Shown here piece by piece: positions 44,796 to 53,234 of a stretch of DNA of 64,000 bases. A program made the position numbers and the translations under genes. Under the pieces are notes generated by a model that was given only the letters and a program-made list of their open reading frames with translations, was not told the DNA's origin and searched no databases. This stretch comes from Magnetospirillum sp. 15-1 (GTDB taxonomy: Bacteria > Pseudomonadota > Alphaproteobacteria > Rhodospirillales > Magnetospirillaceae), in contig NZ_FXXN01000024.1 of assembly GCF_900184795.1 (NCBI RefSeq), positions 194,366 through 258,365 on the forward strand. Reading direction: 5' to 3'. How positions within the stretch are numbered: the first letter of the stretch is position 1; each line of letters opens with the position of its first letter.

Positions 44796-44821
44796 AAGGC
44801 CCCCGCCTGAGCGGGGGCCTT
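44796..44821 (-). terminator. Terminator between fabF and mltG
   Basis: AAGGCCCCCGC (44796-44806) and GCGGGGGCCTT (44811-44821) pair around a 4-nt loop. The minus-strand 3' side runs into TTTGTCTTG. Confidence 0.82.
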
Positions 44822-44844
44822 GCCTGAAACAATGGTCAAGCCGC

Positions 44845-46098
44845 TCAGTAGCCGCGCAGGACCAGCGAAGCGTTGGTGCCGCCGAACCCAAACGAGTTGG
44901 ACAGCGCCACCTTGATCTTGCGCTCCTTGGCCTTCAGCGGCACCAGGTCGATATCGCAGCCCTCATCCGGATTGTGCAGGTTGAGGGTCGGCGGCGCGAC
45001 CTGATCGCGGATGGCCAGCAGGGAGTAGATGGCTTCCACCGCGCCCGCGGCACCCAACAGGTGGCCGATGGCCGACTTGGTGGATGACATGGAGAGCTTG
45101 TAGGCGTGATCGCCGAACACCTGCTTGACCGCGCCCAGTTCGATGGTATCGCCCATGGTGGCGGTACCGTGGGCGTTGACGTAGTCGATCTCGTCCAGCG
45201 ACACGCCGGCCCGCTTGAGGGCGGCCCGCATGGCGCGCACCGCGCCATTGCCGTCCTCGGCCGGAGCGGTGATGTGGTGGGCGTCGCCCGACATGCCGTA
45301 GCCGATCACCTCGCCATAGATCTTGGCGCCGCGCTTCTTGGCGTGCTCAAGCTCTTCCAGGACGACGATGCCGGCGCCTTCGCCCATGACGAAGCCGTCG
45401 CGGTCCTTGTCCCAGGGACGGGACGCCTCGGTCGGACGGTCGTTGTAGCTGGTGCACAGCGCCTTGGCGGCGGCGAAGCCGGCGATGCCCAGACGATGGA
45501 CGGCCGCCTCGGTGCCGCCGGCGATCATCACGTCGGCGTCATCGAACATGATCAGGCGGGCGGCATCGCCGATGGCGTGCGCGCCGGTGGCGCAGGCCGT
45601 CACCACCGCATGGTTCGGCCCCTTGAAGCCGTAGCGGATGGAGACATGGCCCGAGACCAGATTGATCAGGGCGGCGGGAATGAAGAAGGGGCTGATGCGG
45701 CGCGGGCCGGATTTCTCCAGCGTCACGGCACCATCGGCGATGTTCGGCAGACCGCCGATGCCCGACCCGATCATCACGCCGGTGCGTTCCTGCGATTCGG
45801 AATCCACCGGCTTCCAGCCGGAATCCTCCACCGCTTCGGCGGCGGCGGCCAGGCCATAGACGATGAAATCGTCCATGCGGCGCCGATCCTTGGCGGGGGC
45901 GACCGCGTCGAGGTCCAGCTCGCCCGGATTGGTGCCGCGCGGAATGATGCCGGCGACCTGGGCCGCGAGATCGGAAACATCGAAGGCTTCGATACGGCGG
46001 ATACCGGACTGGGCGGCGATCAGGCGCTCCCAGTTGATATTGACACCATTACCGAGCGGAGTGGTCAGGCCGAGGCCGGTGACGACGACACGTCTCAT
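44845..46098 (-). CDS. fabF: 3-oxoacyl-ACP synthase II
   Basis: A 417-residue beta-ketoacyl-ACP synthase with catalytic Cys169 in 'VVTACATGAHAIGDA', and histidines in 'NAHGTATMGDTIE' and 'SAIGHLLGAAGAVE'. It elongates acyl-ACP chains. It is in the cluster fabD-fabG-acpP-fabF. The ATG at 46098 follows an 82-nt gap that contains a hairpin. Confidence 0.97.
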   Translation of the reverse strand: MRRVVVTGLGLTTPLGNGVNINWERLIAAQSGIRRIEAFDVSDLAAQVAGIIPRGTNPGELDLDAVAPAKDRRRMDDFIVYGLAAAAEAVEDSGWKPVDSESQERTGVMIGSGIGGLPNIADGAVTLEKSGPRRISPFFIPAALINLVSGHVSIRYGFKGPNHAVVTACATGAHAIGDAARLIMFDDADVMIAGGTEAAVHRLGIAGFAAAKALCTSYNDRPTEASRPWDKDRDGFVMGEGAGIVVLEELEHAKKRGAKIYGEVIGYGMSGDAHHITAPAEDGNGAVRAMRAALKRAGVSLDEIDYVNAHGTATMGDTIELGAVKQVFGDHAYKLSMSSTKSAIGHLLGAAGAVEAIYSLLAIRDQVAPPTLNLHNPDEGCDIDLVPLKAKERKIKVALSNSFGFGGTNASLVLRGY

Positions 46099-46140
46099 GG
46101 AACCCTGGCTTTCGAAAGTGTCTGGGACAGATGAAGAGAC

Positions 46141-46166
46141 GCCGGGCCCACCTTCGGCGGCCCGGC
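46141..46166 (-). terminator. Intercistronic hairpin acpP-fabF (possible attenuator)
   Basis: GCCGGGC arms pair with GCCCGGC across 46141-46166 between acpP and fabF. The 3' side on the minus strand is GTCTCTTC, a weak U-tract. A partial terminator would fit the high ACP to low FabF ratio. Confidence 0.45.
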
Positions 46167-46180
46167 ATCCGGAAAACCGA

Positions 46181-46414
46181 TTAGGAATTCGCCGTGATGA
46201 AGTCGATGGCGTCCTTCACCGTGAGAATCTTCTCGGCGGCGTCATCGGGGATCTCGACGGAGAATTCTTCTTCGAAGGCCATCACCAGCTCGACGGTGTC
46301 GAGGCTGTCGGCGCCCAGGTCATCAATGAAGGAGGCGTTCTCGGTCACCTTGGCCTCTTCAACGCCCAGATGCTCGACGACGATCTTCTTAACCCGTTCG
46401 GCCACGTCACTCAT
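46181..46414 (-). CDS. acpP: Acyl carrier protein
   Basis: A 77-residue ACP with the phosphopantetheine serine S37 in '[21 protein letters not shown]'. It carries acyl chains for fatty-acid synthesis. There is a 137-nt gap to fabG that may contain its own promoter. Confidence 0.98.
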   Translation of the reverse strand: MSDVAERVKKIVVEHLGVEEAKVTENASFIDDLGADSLDTVELVMAFEEEFSVEIPDDAAEKILTVKDAIDFITANS

Positions 46415-46551
46415 TTGCGAATCCTCGAAAAGTCTCGTCTAAGGGAAAATCTTGTTAACGCGCCCGGACGGCAAGGCCCCGGCGGAAAGTGCCCGTCTGT
46501 ACCATACTTTTTTGGGCATTGCCAGCATCGGCGGCCTTATTTTCGACACCT

Positions 46552-47289
46552 TTATATCATGGCCATCCCGCCATTGACGTGCAGGGTCTGGCCCGTCACG
46601 TAAGCCGCCTCGGCGCTGGCGAGATAGACCACGGCGGCGGCGATCTCCTCCGACGTTCCCATGCGTCCGGCGGGAATTCCGGCGTTCAGCTTGGCCTTCT
46701 GGTCGTCCGACAGCACGTCGGTCATGGCCGAACTGATGAAGCCCGGTGCGACGCAATTCACGGTGATGTTGCGGCTGGCCACTTCCTGGGCCAGGGCCTT
46801 GCTCATACCGATCATGCCGGCCTTGGAGGCGGCATAGTTGACCTGCCCCGGATTGCCGGTGACGCCGACGATGGAGGTGATGTTGATGATGCGGCCCCAG
46901 CGGCGCTTCATCTGCCCCTTGACGGCGGCACGCGACAGACGGAAGGCGGCGGTCAGGTTGACGTCGAGAACCGTCTGCCAGTCCTCGTCCTTCATGCGCA
47001 GCACCAGACCGTCCTTGGTCAGGCCGGCGTTGTTGACCAGGATGTCGATGGAACCCATGGCGGCCTCGGCATCCTTGGCCAGTTGCTCCACCGCCGCGCC
47101 ATCCGACAGGTTGGCGGGCAGGACGTGGACCCGCTCGCCCAGCTCGGCGGCCAGGGCGTCAAGGGCCTCGCGCCGGGTGCCGTGCAGGCCGACGGTGGCC
47201 CCACGGGCATGCAGGGCCTTGGCGATGGCGCCGCCGATACCGCCGGAGGCGCCGGTCACCAGGGCGGTCTTGCCGGTAAGATCGAACAT
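46552..47289 (-). CDS. fabG: 3-oxoacyl-ACP reductase
   Basis: A 245-residue SDR: TGASGGIG at the N-terminus, 'NNAGLTKDGL', catalytic serine in 'INITSIVGV' and YAASK. The C-terminal 'GYV'-type end reads 'AYVTGQTLHVNGGMAMI'. It reduces 3-oxoacyl-ACP with NADPH. It starts 15 nt after fabD. Confidence 0.96.
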   Translation of the reverse strand: MFDLTGKTALVTGASGGIGGAIAKALHARGATVGLHGTRREALDALAAELGERVHVLPANLSDGAAVEQLAKDAEAAMGSIDILVNNAGLTKDGLVLRMKDEDWQTVLDVNLTAAFRLSRAAVKGQMKRRWGRIINITSIVGVTGNPGQVNYAASKAGMIGMSKALAQEVASRNITVNCVAPGFISSAMTDVLSDDQKAKLNAGIPAGRMGTSEEIAAAVVYLASAEAAYVTGQTLHVNGGMAMI

Positions 47290-47304
47290 GGACGTTCCCC
47301 CTGA

Positions 47305-48246
47305 TTAAAGAGACTTGAGGAAGGCTTCGATGTCAGCCGGCGTGCCCACCGAGGAGCCCGACAGCTCCTTGTCGATGCGCTTGGCCAGACCGCCCAGCAC
47401 CTTGCCGGCCCCCAGTTCGACCAGCGAGGTCACGCCCTCGGCCTTCATGAACAGCACGCTTTCGCGCCAGCGCACCGTGCCGGTCACCTGACGGACCAGC
47501 AGGTCGCGGATGGCGGCGGGGTCGGTGACGCGGGCGGCGGTGACGTTGGCGACCAGGGGAACGCGCGGCGCCTTCATCTCCACCTTGGCCAGGGCCTCGG
47601 CCATGGCGTCGGCGGCGGGCTGCATCAGGGCGCAATGGAAGGGGGCGGACACCGGCAGCGGAATGGCCCGCTTGATGCCCTTCTCGGCGGCGATCTTGAT
47701 GGCGCGGTCGACGGCGCCCTTGTGGCCGGACAGCACCACCTGCGAACCGCCGTTGTCGTTGGCGGCCTCGCAGACATCGCCTTCGGCCGCCAGGGCGGCG
47801 ATCTCACGCGCCTGCTCCAGCTCGGACCCCAGCAGGGCGGCCATGGCGCCCATGCCCACCGGCACGGCCTTCTGCATGGCCTGACCGCGGATCTTCAGCA
47901 GACGCGCCGTGTCGGCCACGGTGAAGGTGCCGGCGGCGGCCAGGGCCGAATACTCGCCCAGGGAATGGCCGGCCACGAAGGACGCCGCCTGGGCCAGATC
48001 GAGCTTGCCCTCGGTCTCCAGCACGCGGACCACCGCCATGGACATGGCCATCAGGGCGGGCTGGGCGTTCTCGGTGAGCGTCAGCTGGTCCTCGGGCCCT
48101 TCGAACATCAGGGCGGAGAGCTTCTGCGACAGGGCGTCGTCCACTTCCTGGAACAGCTGGCGGGCCACCGGAAAAGCCTCGGCCAGTTCGCGGCCCATGC
48201 CGACAGCCTGGGAACCCTGGCCGGGAAAGACGAACGCGCGGGTCAT
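47305..48246 (-). CDS. fabD: Malonyl-CoA:ACP transacylase
   Basis: A 313-residue FabD with 'FPGQGSQAVGMGRELAE' at the N-terminus, the nucleophile S95 in 'GHSLGEYSALAAAG', and the histidine in 'VSAPFHCALM'. It loads malonyl onto ACP. It is the first gene of the fab cluster; the 297-nt divergent gap to the chemoreceptor gene contains no other gene that I can support. Confidence 0.96.
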   Translation of the reverse strand: MTRAFVFPGQGSQAVGMGRELAEAFPVARQLFQEVDDALSQKLSALMFEGPEDQLTLTENAQPALMAMSMAVVRVLETEGKLDLAQAASFVAGHSLGEYSALAAAGTFTVADTARLLKIRGQAMQKAVPVGMGAMAALLGSELEQAREIAALAAEGDVCEAANDNGGSQVVLSGHKGAVDRAIKIAAEKGIKRAIPLPVSAPFHCALMQPAADAMAEALAKVEMKAPRVPLVANVTAARVTDPAAIRDLLVRQVTGTVRWRESVLFMKAEGVTSLVELGAGKVLGGLAKRIDKELSGSSVGTPADIEAFLKSL

Positions 48247-48543
48247 GGAGAAACTCCCTCAAGACGAATTGGTGGGCGAGAAGAAAGGCGAGACGCCGCC
48301 GCCTGTCAAGCAATCCGTGGCAAACGGCCAAACCCAACCAAGTGTGATGTCGATTGATGCATATCAAGTCCCACACAAACAAAGTGGCTATTTCCATACC
48401 CCTATCACCGGTGATACTCTCCGCTTCGCGCCCCCGACCGGCTGGGTATCACAGCCAATGCGGGTCGCGCAGACGGATCGTGCGACTGCCGCCGGGCGGC
48501 GGGGAGGCTTGCCCGGCGGTACAATACAGCGGGGGGAGACGCC

Positions 48544-50709
48544 ATGATCGCGGCGATGATGTCCAATCTGAAGATCGGCCAACGCGTGTGGCTGGCCATT
48601 CTGTTGCCGGCCCTGGCGGCGGTGATGTCCGCGGCGATCATCGACATCGCCAAGTTCAACGAGATGGAAAAGGCCGAACGGACCGGCCGGCTGGCGGGGC
48701 TGACCATCGAGATCAGCGCCACGATCCACGAACTTCAGAAGGAGCGCGGCCTGTCATCGGCTTTTGCCGCCTCCAAGGGCACCCGCATGGGGGCCGAGCG
48801 GACCAAACAGCTGGAGAGCAGCAATCCGCGCCTCAAGTCCCTGGGCGACAGCATGTCCGGCCTGGGCGGCGGCATCGGCGAGGAGCTGGCCTGGAGCATC
48901 GACAAGGCCGGCCGCGAGTTGGCCGGGCTGCCCGCCCTGCGCTCGGCGGTGGAGCGCCTGGAAACCACCGGCCCGCAAACCGTGGCCCGCTATTCCGTAC
49001 TGATCGAATCCCTGCTGGGTGTAGCAGAAAAGTTGACGGCCACCGAGACCGACCAGGAGACCGGCAATCTGATCGCCGCCTATCTGGAACTGATGCGGGC
49101 CAAGGAAAATGCCGGCATGGAGCGGGCCACCGGGGCCAGCGGCCTTGCCGTGGGCATGGACGAGGCCGTCCGCCAGCGCATCGCCGCCTTGGCCGCTGTC
49201 CAGGACACCCATGTGCGCGCCTACGCGGTCCGCGCCACGCCCTCCCAGCGCCGCGCCCTGCAAAGCGTGCTGGAAGCGCAAGCCTCCACCGAGTTCGCCG
49301 CCTTTCGCAAGCAGGTGCTGGACGGCAATGCCGGCGACCTGACCGCCGAGCGCTGGTTCTCCGCCGCCACCCGGCGCATCGACCTGATGAAGGGGGTCGA
49401 GGACGCCCTGGCCGGCGATCTGGCCGCCGGCATCGTCGCCATCCGGACCGAGGCCGCCCGCTCGGCCGCCGCCATCACCACCGCCCTCGCCCTCGCTCTG
49501 CTGGCCGGCGCGCTGATCGTCATCACCCTGACCCGCTCCATCACCCGGCCGGTCGCCGACCTGACCGGTTCCATGCTGCGTCTGGCCGACCGCGACCTGA
49601 CCGTCGAGGTCAACGGCGGCCGCCGCCGCGACGAGATCGGCGCCATGGCCCGCGCCGTCGCCGTATTCAAGGACAACGCCATCGCCGTGGCCCGCATGGA
49701 GGCCGAGCAGGAACGGGCCCGCGAGCAGGCCGAGGCCGAGCGCCGCGCCGCCCTGCTGTCCATGGCCTCGACCATCGAGAGCGAGACGGGACAGGTGGTC
49801 GCCAGGGTCGAGGACGGCAGCCGTCAGGCGGTCAGCGCCGCCGAGGGCATGGCCGCCTCGGCCATCCGGGTGGAGGACAACTCCCAGCGCGTCGCCGCCG
49901 CCGCCGAGCAGAGTCTCGCCAACGCCCAGACCGTGGCCGGCGCCGCCGAGGAACTGACCTCCTCCATCCGCGAGATCTCATCGCAGGTGGCCTCGTCCTC
50001 CTCCCTGGTGGCCGAGGCGGTGGTGGCCGCCGACGACGCCAACCACACGGTGGTTACCCTGCTGGACGCCGTCGCCCGTATCGACAGCGTGGTCGCCATG
50101 ATCGCCGCCATCGCCGGGCAGACCCGCCTGCTGGCGCTCAACGCCACCATCGAATCGGCCCGGGCCGGCGAGGCGGGCAAGGGCTTCGCCGTGGTGGCCT
50201 CCGAGGTCAAGCGCCTCGCCGACCAGACCGGCGGCCAGACCGAGGAGATCGCCACCCGTATCGAGGACCTGAAGACCATGGCCGCCCATGTGGGCGAGGC
50301 CATCGCCGGTACCGTCACGGTGATCCGCAAGGTGGAGGCCATCGCCGGCTCGGTGGCCGCCGCCGTGGAGGAGCAGGACGCCGCCACCAAGGAGATTGCC
50401 CGCAACGTCGCCCAGTCGGCCGATGCGGCGCGCGAGGTCACCGAGCGCATCATCCTGGTGGCCGACGAGGCGCGGCGCAGCGGCGCCGAGGCATCCTCGG
50501 TCACCACGGTGCTGGCCGACATGGCGACGCAGGTGGGCGAGTTGGGGCAGGTCCTCAACCGGGTGGTGCGCACCGCCGCTCCCGAGGTGGACCGCCGCCA
50601 CGAGCCCCGTCTGGGACCGCAGGCCCGATCCGCCCACCACCATCCGGCCAGCCTGCAATCCGCCAGGGCCGAGAGCGCCCCGCCGGGTGCCGCGTTGCAG
50701 CCGGCATAG
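48544..50709 (+). CDS. Methyl-accepting chemotaxis protein with NIT sensor domain
   Basis: A 721-residue receptor. TM1 is at about 17-36. The periplasmic NIT (nitrate/nitrite-sensing type) domain has the hallmark '[19 protein letters not shown]' and '[10 protein letters not shown]'. TM2 ('[16 protein letters not shown]'), HAMP and the signalling tip '[38 protein letters not shown]' follow. The tip has R and S where the two other receptors here have N and A. The C-terminal tail is long, His/Pro-rich and low in complexity. Sensing of nitrate or a related anion is inferred from the domain only. Confidence 0.92.
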   Translation: MIAAMMSNLKIGQRVWLAILLPALAAVMSAAIIDIAKFNEMEKAERTGRLAGLTIEISATIHELQKERGLSSAFAASKGTRMGAERTKQLESSNPRLKSLGDSMSGLGGGIGEELAWSIDKAGRELAGLPALRSAVERLETTGPQTVARYSVLIESLLGVAEKLTATETDQETGNLIAAYLELMRAKENAGMERATGASGLAVGMDEAVRQRIAALAAVQDTHVRAYAVRATPSQRRALQSVLEAQASTEFAAFRKQVLDGNAGDLTAERWFSAATRRIDLMKGVEDALAGDLAAGIVAIRTEAARSAAAITTALALALLAGALIVITLTRSITRPVADLTGSMLRLADRDLTVEVNGGRRRDEIGAMARAVAVFKDNAIAVARMEAEQERAREQAEAERRAALLSMASTIESETGQVVARVEDGSRQAVSAAEGMAASAIRVEDNSQRVAAAAEQSLANAQTVAGAAEELTSSIREISSQVASSSSLVAEAVVAADDANHTVVTLLDAVARIDSVVAMIAAIAGQTRLLALNATIESARAGEAGKGFAVVASEVKRLADQTGGQTEEIATRIEDLKTMAAHVGEAIAGTVTVIRKVEAIAGSVAAAVEEQDAATKEIARNVAQSADAAREVTERIILVADEARRSGAEASSVTTVLADMATQVGELGQVLNRVVRTAAPEVDRRHEPRLGPQARSAHHHPASLQSARAESAPPGAALQPA

Positions 50710-50726
50710 TCCCGCCTGCTGCGCGC

Positions 50727-50754
50727 TTGCATCCCGAATCGTTTTGTGTATAGT
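50727..50754 (+). promoter_or_regulatory. rpsF promoter with GC-rich discriminator
   Basis: TTGCAT (50727-50732), a 16-nt spacer and TATAGT (50749-50754), followed by GCGCCCCTTC. The block GTATAGTGCGCCCCTTC is shared with the rpsD promoter. Confidence 0.75.
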
Positions 50755-50773
50755 GCGCCCCTTCCAACCCTTG

Positions 50774-50798
50774 CCGGCATCCCGAAAGGGGGTGTCGG
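50774..50798 (+). promoter_or_regulatory. Leader hairpin of rpsF mRNA (candidate S6:S18 autoregulatory site)
   Basis: CCGGCATCCC and GGGGTGTCGG form a 10-bp stem with two G-U pairs, 12-20 nt from the expected transcript start and about 60 nt before rpsF. Leaders of rpsF operons in many bacteria carry an S6:S18 binding motif; assignment here is by position only. Confidence 0.45.
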
Positions 50799-50858
50799 CT
50801 ATGCCTGTTCGTCCATTGGGGACGATATGGGAAGAGAAAAGCCGTAAGGGGTTTTCGA

Positions 50859-51293
50859 ATGTCGTTGTACGAATGCGTGTTCATCGCGCGCCAGGATATT
50901 TCCGCCCCGCAGGTGGAAGCCCTGACCGAGGAACTTTCCAACATCATCACCCAGGGCGGCGGCTCGGTCTCCAAGAAGGAGTACTGGGGTCTGCGCAACA
51001 TCGCCTACCGGGTGAAGAAGAATCGCAAGGGCCACTACGTCCTGATCAACATCGATGCGCCGTCCGCCGCCGTTAAGGAGATGGAGCGCCAGATGTCGAT
51101 CAATGAGGACGTGCTGCGCACGCTCACCATCCGCGTCGAGGAGCTCGAAGAGGGTCCGTCGGCCATGATGCAGTCCAAGTCCCGCGACGACCGTCCGCGT
51201 CGTGGCGAGGGCGACGACCGTCCCCGCCGTGACGACCGCGAGGATCGTCCGCGCCGTGACCGTGAACCCCGCCGTATGGAAGGAGGCGAATAA
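50859..51293 (+). CDS. rpsF: 30S ribosomal protein S6
   Basis: A 144-residue S6 protein with '[19 protein letters not shown]' and '[27 protein letters not shown]'. The C-terminal 40 residues are a charged tail with near repeats of 'DDRPRR', longer than E. coli S6. It overlaps rpsR by 1 nt (TAATG). It heads rpsF-rpsR-DUF2232-rplI. Confidence 0.97.
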   Translation: MSLYECVFIARQDISAPQVEALTEELSNIITQGGGSVSKKEYWGLRNIAYRVKKNRKGHYVLINIDAPSAAVKEMERQMSINEDVLRTLTIRVEELEEGPSAMMQSKSRDDRPRRGEGDDRPRRDDREDRPRRDREPRRMEGGE

Positions 51294-51565
51294 TGACCGA
51301 GGTCAAGACCGAGCGTCCCCGCCCCGCCGCTGGCGGAGCCCCGCGCCGTCCGTTCTTCCGCCGCCGCAAGACCTGCCCGTTCTCGGGCGAGGGTGCGCCG
51401 AAGATCGACTACAAGGATATCAAGCTGCTCTCCCGGTTCATCTCCGAGCGTGGCAAGATCGTCCCGTCGCGCATCACCGCGGTGTCGGCCAAGAAGCAGC
51501 GTGAACTGGCCCAGGCCATCAAGCGCGCCCGCTTCCTGGGTCTGCTGCCCTACGTGGTGAAGTGA
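51293..51565 (+). CDS. rpsR: 30S ribosomal protein S18
   Basis: A 90-residue S18 protein with '[39 protein letters not shown]' and '[21 protein letters not shown]'. It dimerises with S6 on the 30S platform. Its ATG shares a base with the rpsF stop. Confidence 0.97.
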   Translation: MTEVKTERPRPAAGGAPRRPFFRRRKTCPFSGEGAPKIDYKDIKLLSRFISERGKIVPSRITAVSAKKQRELAQAIKRARFLGLLPYVVK

Positions 51566-51587
51566 GTTTAGGTTCGGCCGGGTCGCC

Positions 51588-52541
51588 GTGACCGGGTCGT
51601 TTGGCGTGCCGCTGGCGGCGGGACTGGTGTCTTCACTCCTGTTCCTGTCGCTGGCGAAAGGCTTTGCCGCCGGAATGCTGCTCTCCTACCTGGCACCCCT
51701 TCCTCTGATGATGGTGGGGTTGTACCGGGGAAACGGAGCGGCGGTGGCGGCGGGTCTGGCCGCAATGGTCGCCGTGGCGTTGGCGGCAGGTGGGTTCGCC
51801 TCCCTGCCCTTCGCCGTGGTGGTCATGCTGCCGAGCCTGGTGGTGGTCCGTCAGGCGTTGTTGTGGCGTAGTAACGCCGACGGCAGCGTCGAATGGTATC
51901 CGCCGGGCCTGGTGCTGGGCTGGCTGACCGGAGCAGGGTTGGCGCTGATCGTGATCGGCGCCCTCCTGATCCCGGACCGACCGGACGGCGTGGAGAGCGG
52001 CGGGCTGCAGGCCTGGGTGGCCGATACCATCGGAAACACCCTGGACATGGTGGCCCCCAACCTCACCAGCGAGCAGCGCAAGGCTGCCGCCGACTGGTGG
52101 GTTCCGTTCTTCCCGGCCATGGTCGCCAGTTCGTGGTTGGCGATGGCGGTGGTGAACGCCGTGACGGCCCAGGGCTTCCTGGTGCGTCTCGGCAGGAACC
52201 GGCGGCCCACTCCGTCCTATCGGGAGCTCGAGCTTCCGCTCTGGCTGGGGGTGGTGCTGGCAGCCGTGGCGATAACCGGGGGCGTGGCCGAGGGTGACCT
52301 TGGCTATCTCGCCCGCAGCGCGGTGGTGGTGACGCTGATCCCGTTCGCCCTTCTGGGGCTTGCGACGGTGCACGGATGGGCCGCTGGCCGGCCTAACGCG
52401 AGGGTGTTCCTCGCGGCGATGTATGGAGGTCTGTTCCTGGCCTCGGCTTGGGCGTTGATTCCCGTGGCCGGCTTGGGACTGGTGAGGTTCATGACGAGAT
52501 TCCGCCGCGCCGAATCAAGCGGCGGCGGCAAGGAGGAATAA
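51588..52541 (+). CDS. DUF2232 polytopic membrane protein
   Basis: A 317-residue protein with about eight hydrophobic segments ('[17 protein letters not shown]', '[19 protein letters not shown]', '[20 protein letters not shown]', '[17 protein letters not shown]' and others). The start is GTG 51588. A DUF2232 protein between rpsR and rplI is the standard alphaproteobacterial arrangement. Its function is unknown. It lies 1 nt before rplI, so it is part of the ribosomal operon. Confidence 0.88.
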   Translation: MTGSFGVPLAAGLVSSLLFLSLAKGFAAGMLLSYLAPLPLMMVGLYRGNGAAVAAGLAAMVAVALAAGGFASLPFAVVVMLPSLVVVRQALLWRSNADGSVEWYPPGLVLGWLTGAGLALIVIGALLIPDRPDGVESGGLQAWVADTIGNTLDMVAPNLTSEQRKAAADWWVPFFPAMVASSWLAMAVVNAVTAQGFLVRLGRNRRPTPSYRELELPLWLGVVLAAVAITGGVAEGDLGYLARSAVVVTLIPFALLGLATVHGWAAGRPNARVFLAAMYGGLFLASAWALIPVAGLGLVRFMTRFRRAESSGGGKEE

Positions 52542-52542
52542 G

Positions 52543-53103
52543 ATGGAAGTCATCCTGCTCGAGAGGATCGAGAAGCTGGGCCAGATGGGCGACGTGGTCA
52601 ACGTCAAGCCCGGCTTCGCCCGCAATTTTCTGCTGCCCCAGAAGAAGGCGCTGCGCGCCTCCAAGGACAATCTGGCCTTCTTCGAGAAGCAGCGCGTCCA
52701 GCTCGAGGCCCTGAACCTCAAGCGCCGTGACGAAGCCCAGGCGGTCGCCGACAAGATGGCCGGCCTGTCCGTGCTGATGGTCCGCCAGGCGGGCGAGAGC
52801 GGCATGCTCTACGGCTCGGTGTCGGGCAAGGACGTGGCCGACGCGGTGAAGGCCGCCGGCTTCACCATCGAGCGTCGCATGGTCAACCTGGACCAGCCGA
52901 TCAAGACCTTGGGCTCCTACGGCGTGCGCATCTCGCTCCACCCGGAAGTCTCGGTGGTGGTGACCATCAACGTCGCCCGCTCCGCCGAGGAAGCCGAACG
53001 TGCCGCCGCCGCTGCCGCCGCCGCCGTGGCTGAGGAAGCCGAGGCTCCGGCCGAGGAAGAGGAAGTGGCCGCCGAGGTCACCGAGGAAGCCGCCGAGGCC
53101 TAA
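52543..53103 (+). CDS. rplI: 50S ribosomal protein L9
   Basis: A 186-residue L9 with the family N-terminus '[31 protein letters not shown]' and the C-terminal domain '[23 protein letters not shown]'. An Ala/Glu-rich acidic tail of about 40 residues extends it beyond the E. coli form (149 residues), as in other Alphaproteobacteria. A terminator follows. Confidence 0.97.
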   Translation: MEVILLERIEKLGQMGDVVNVKPGFARNFLLPQKKALRASKDNLAFFEKQRVQLEALNLKRRDEAQAVADKMAGLSVLMVRQAGESGMLYGSVSGKDVADAVKAAGFTIERRMVNLDQPIKTLGSYGVRISLHPEVSVVVTINVARSAEEAERAAAAAAAAVAEEAEAPAEEEEVAAEVTEEAAEA

Positions 53104-53124
53104 GCCTCGACTGTTTTTGGGGAG

Positions 53125-53162
53125 CGGCGGTCGGGCGTTCTGTCCGGCCGCCGTTTTCTTTT
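53125..53162 (+). terminator. Rho-independent terminator of the rpsF-rplI operon
   Basis: CGGCGG (53125-53130) and inner CGG pair with CCG and CCGCCG (to 53153), then TTTTCTTTT. Confidence 0.85.
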
Positions 53163-53167
53163 CCCCG

Positions 53168-53196
53168 TTATCCACCTTATCCACAGGCGGATAAGC
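53168..53196 (+). promoter_or_regulatory. Tandem DnaA boxes upstream of dnaB
   Basis: TTATCCACC (53168-53176) and TTATCCACA (53177-53185) lie head to tail. The second is an exact consensus DnaA box and the first differs at one position. A weaker inverted copy (complement TTATCCGCC) lies at 53188-53196. They are 39-67 nt upstream of the dnaB start. Confidence 0.65.
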
Positions 53197-53234
53197 CCGC
53201 GCACGCTCGGCGCATCTGCTAACATGCCCGGGTC

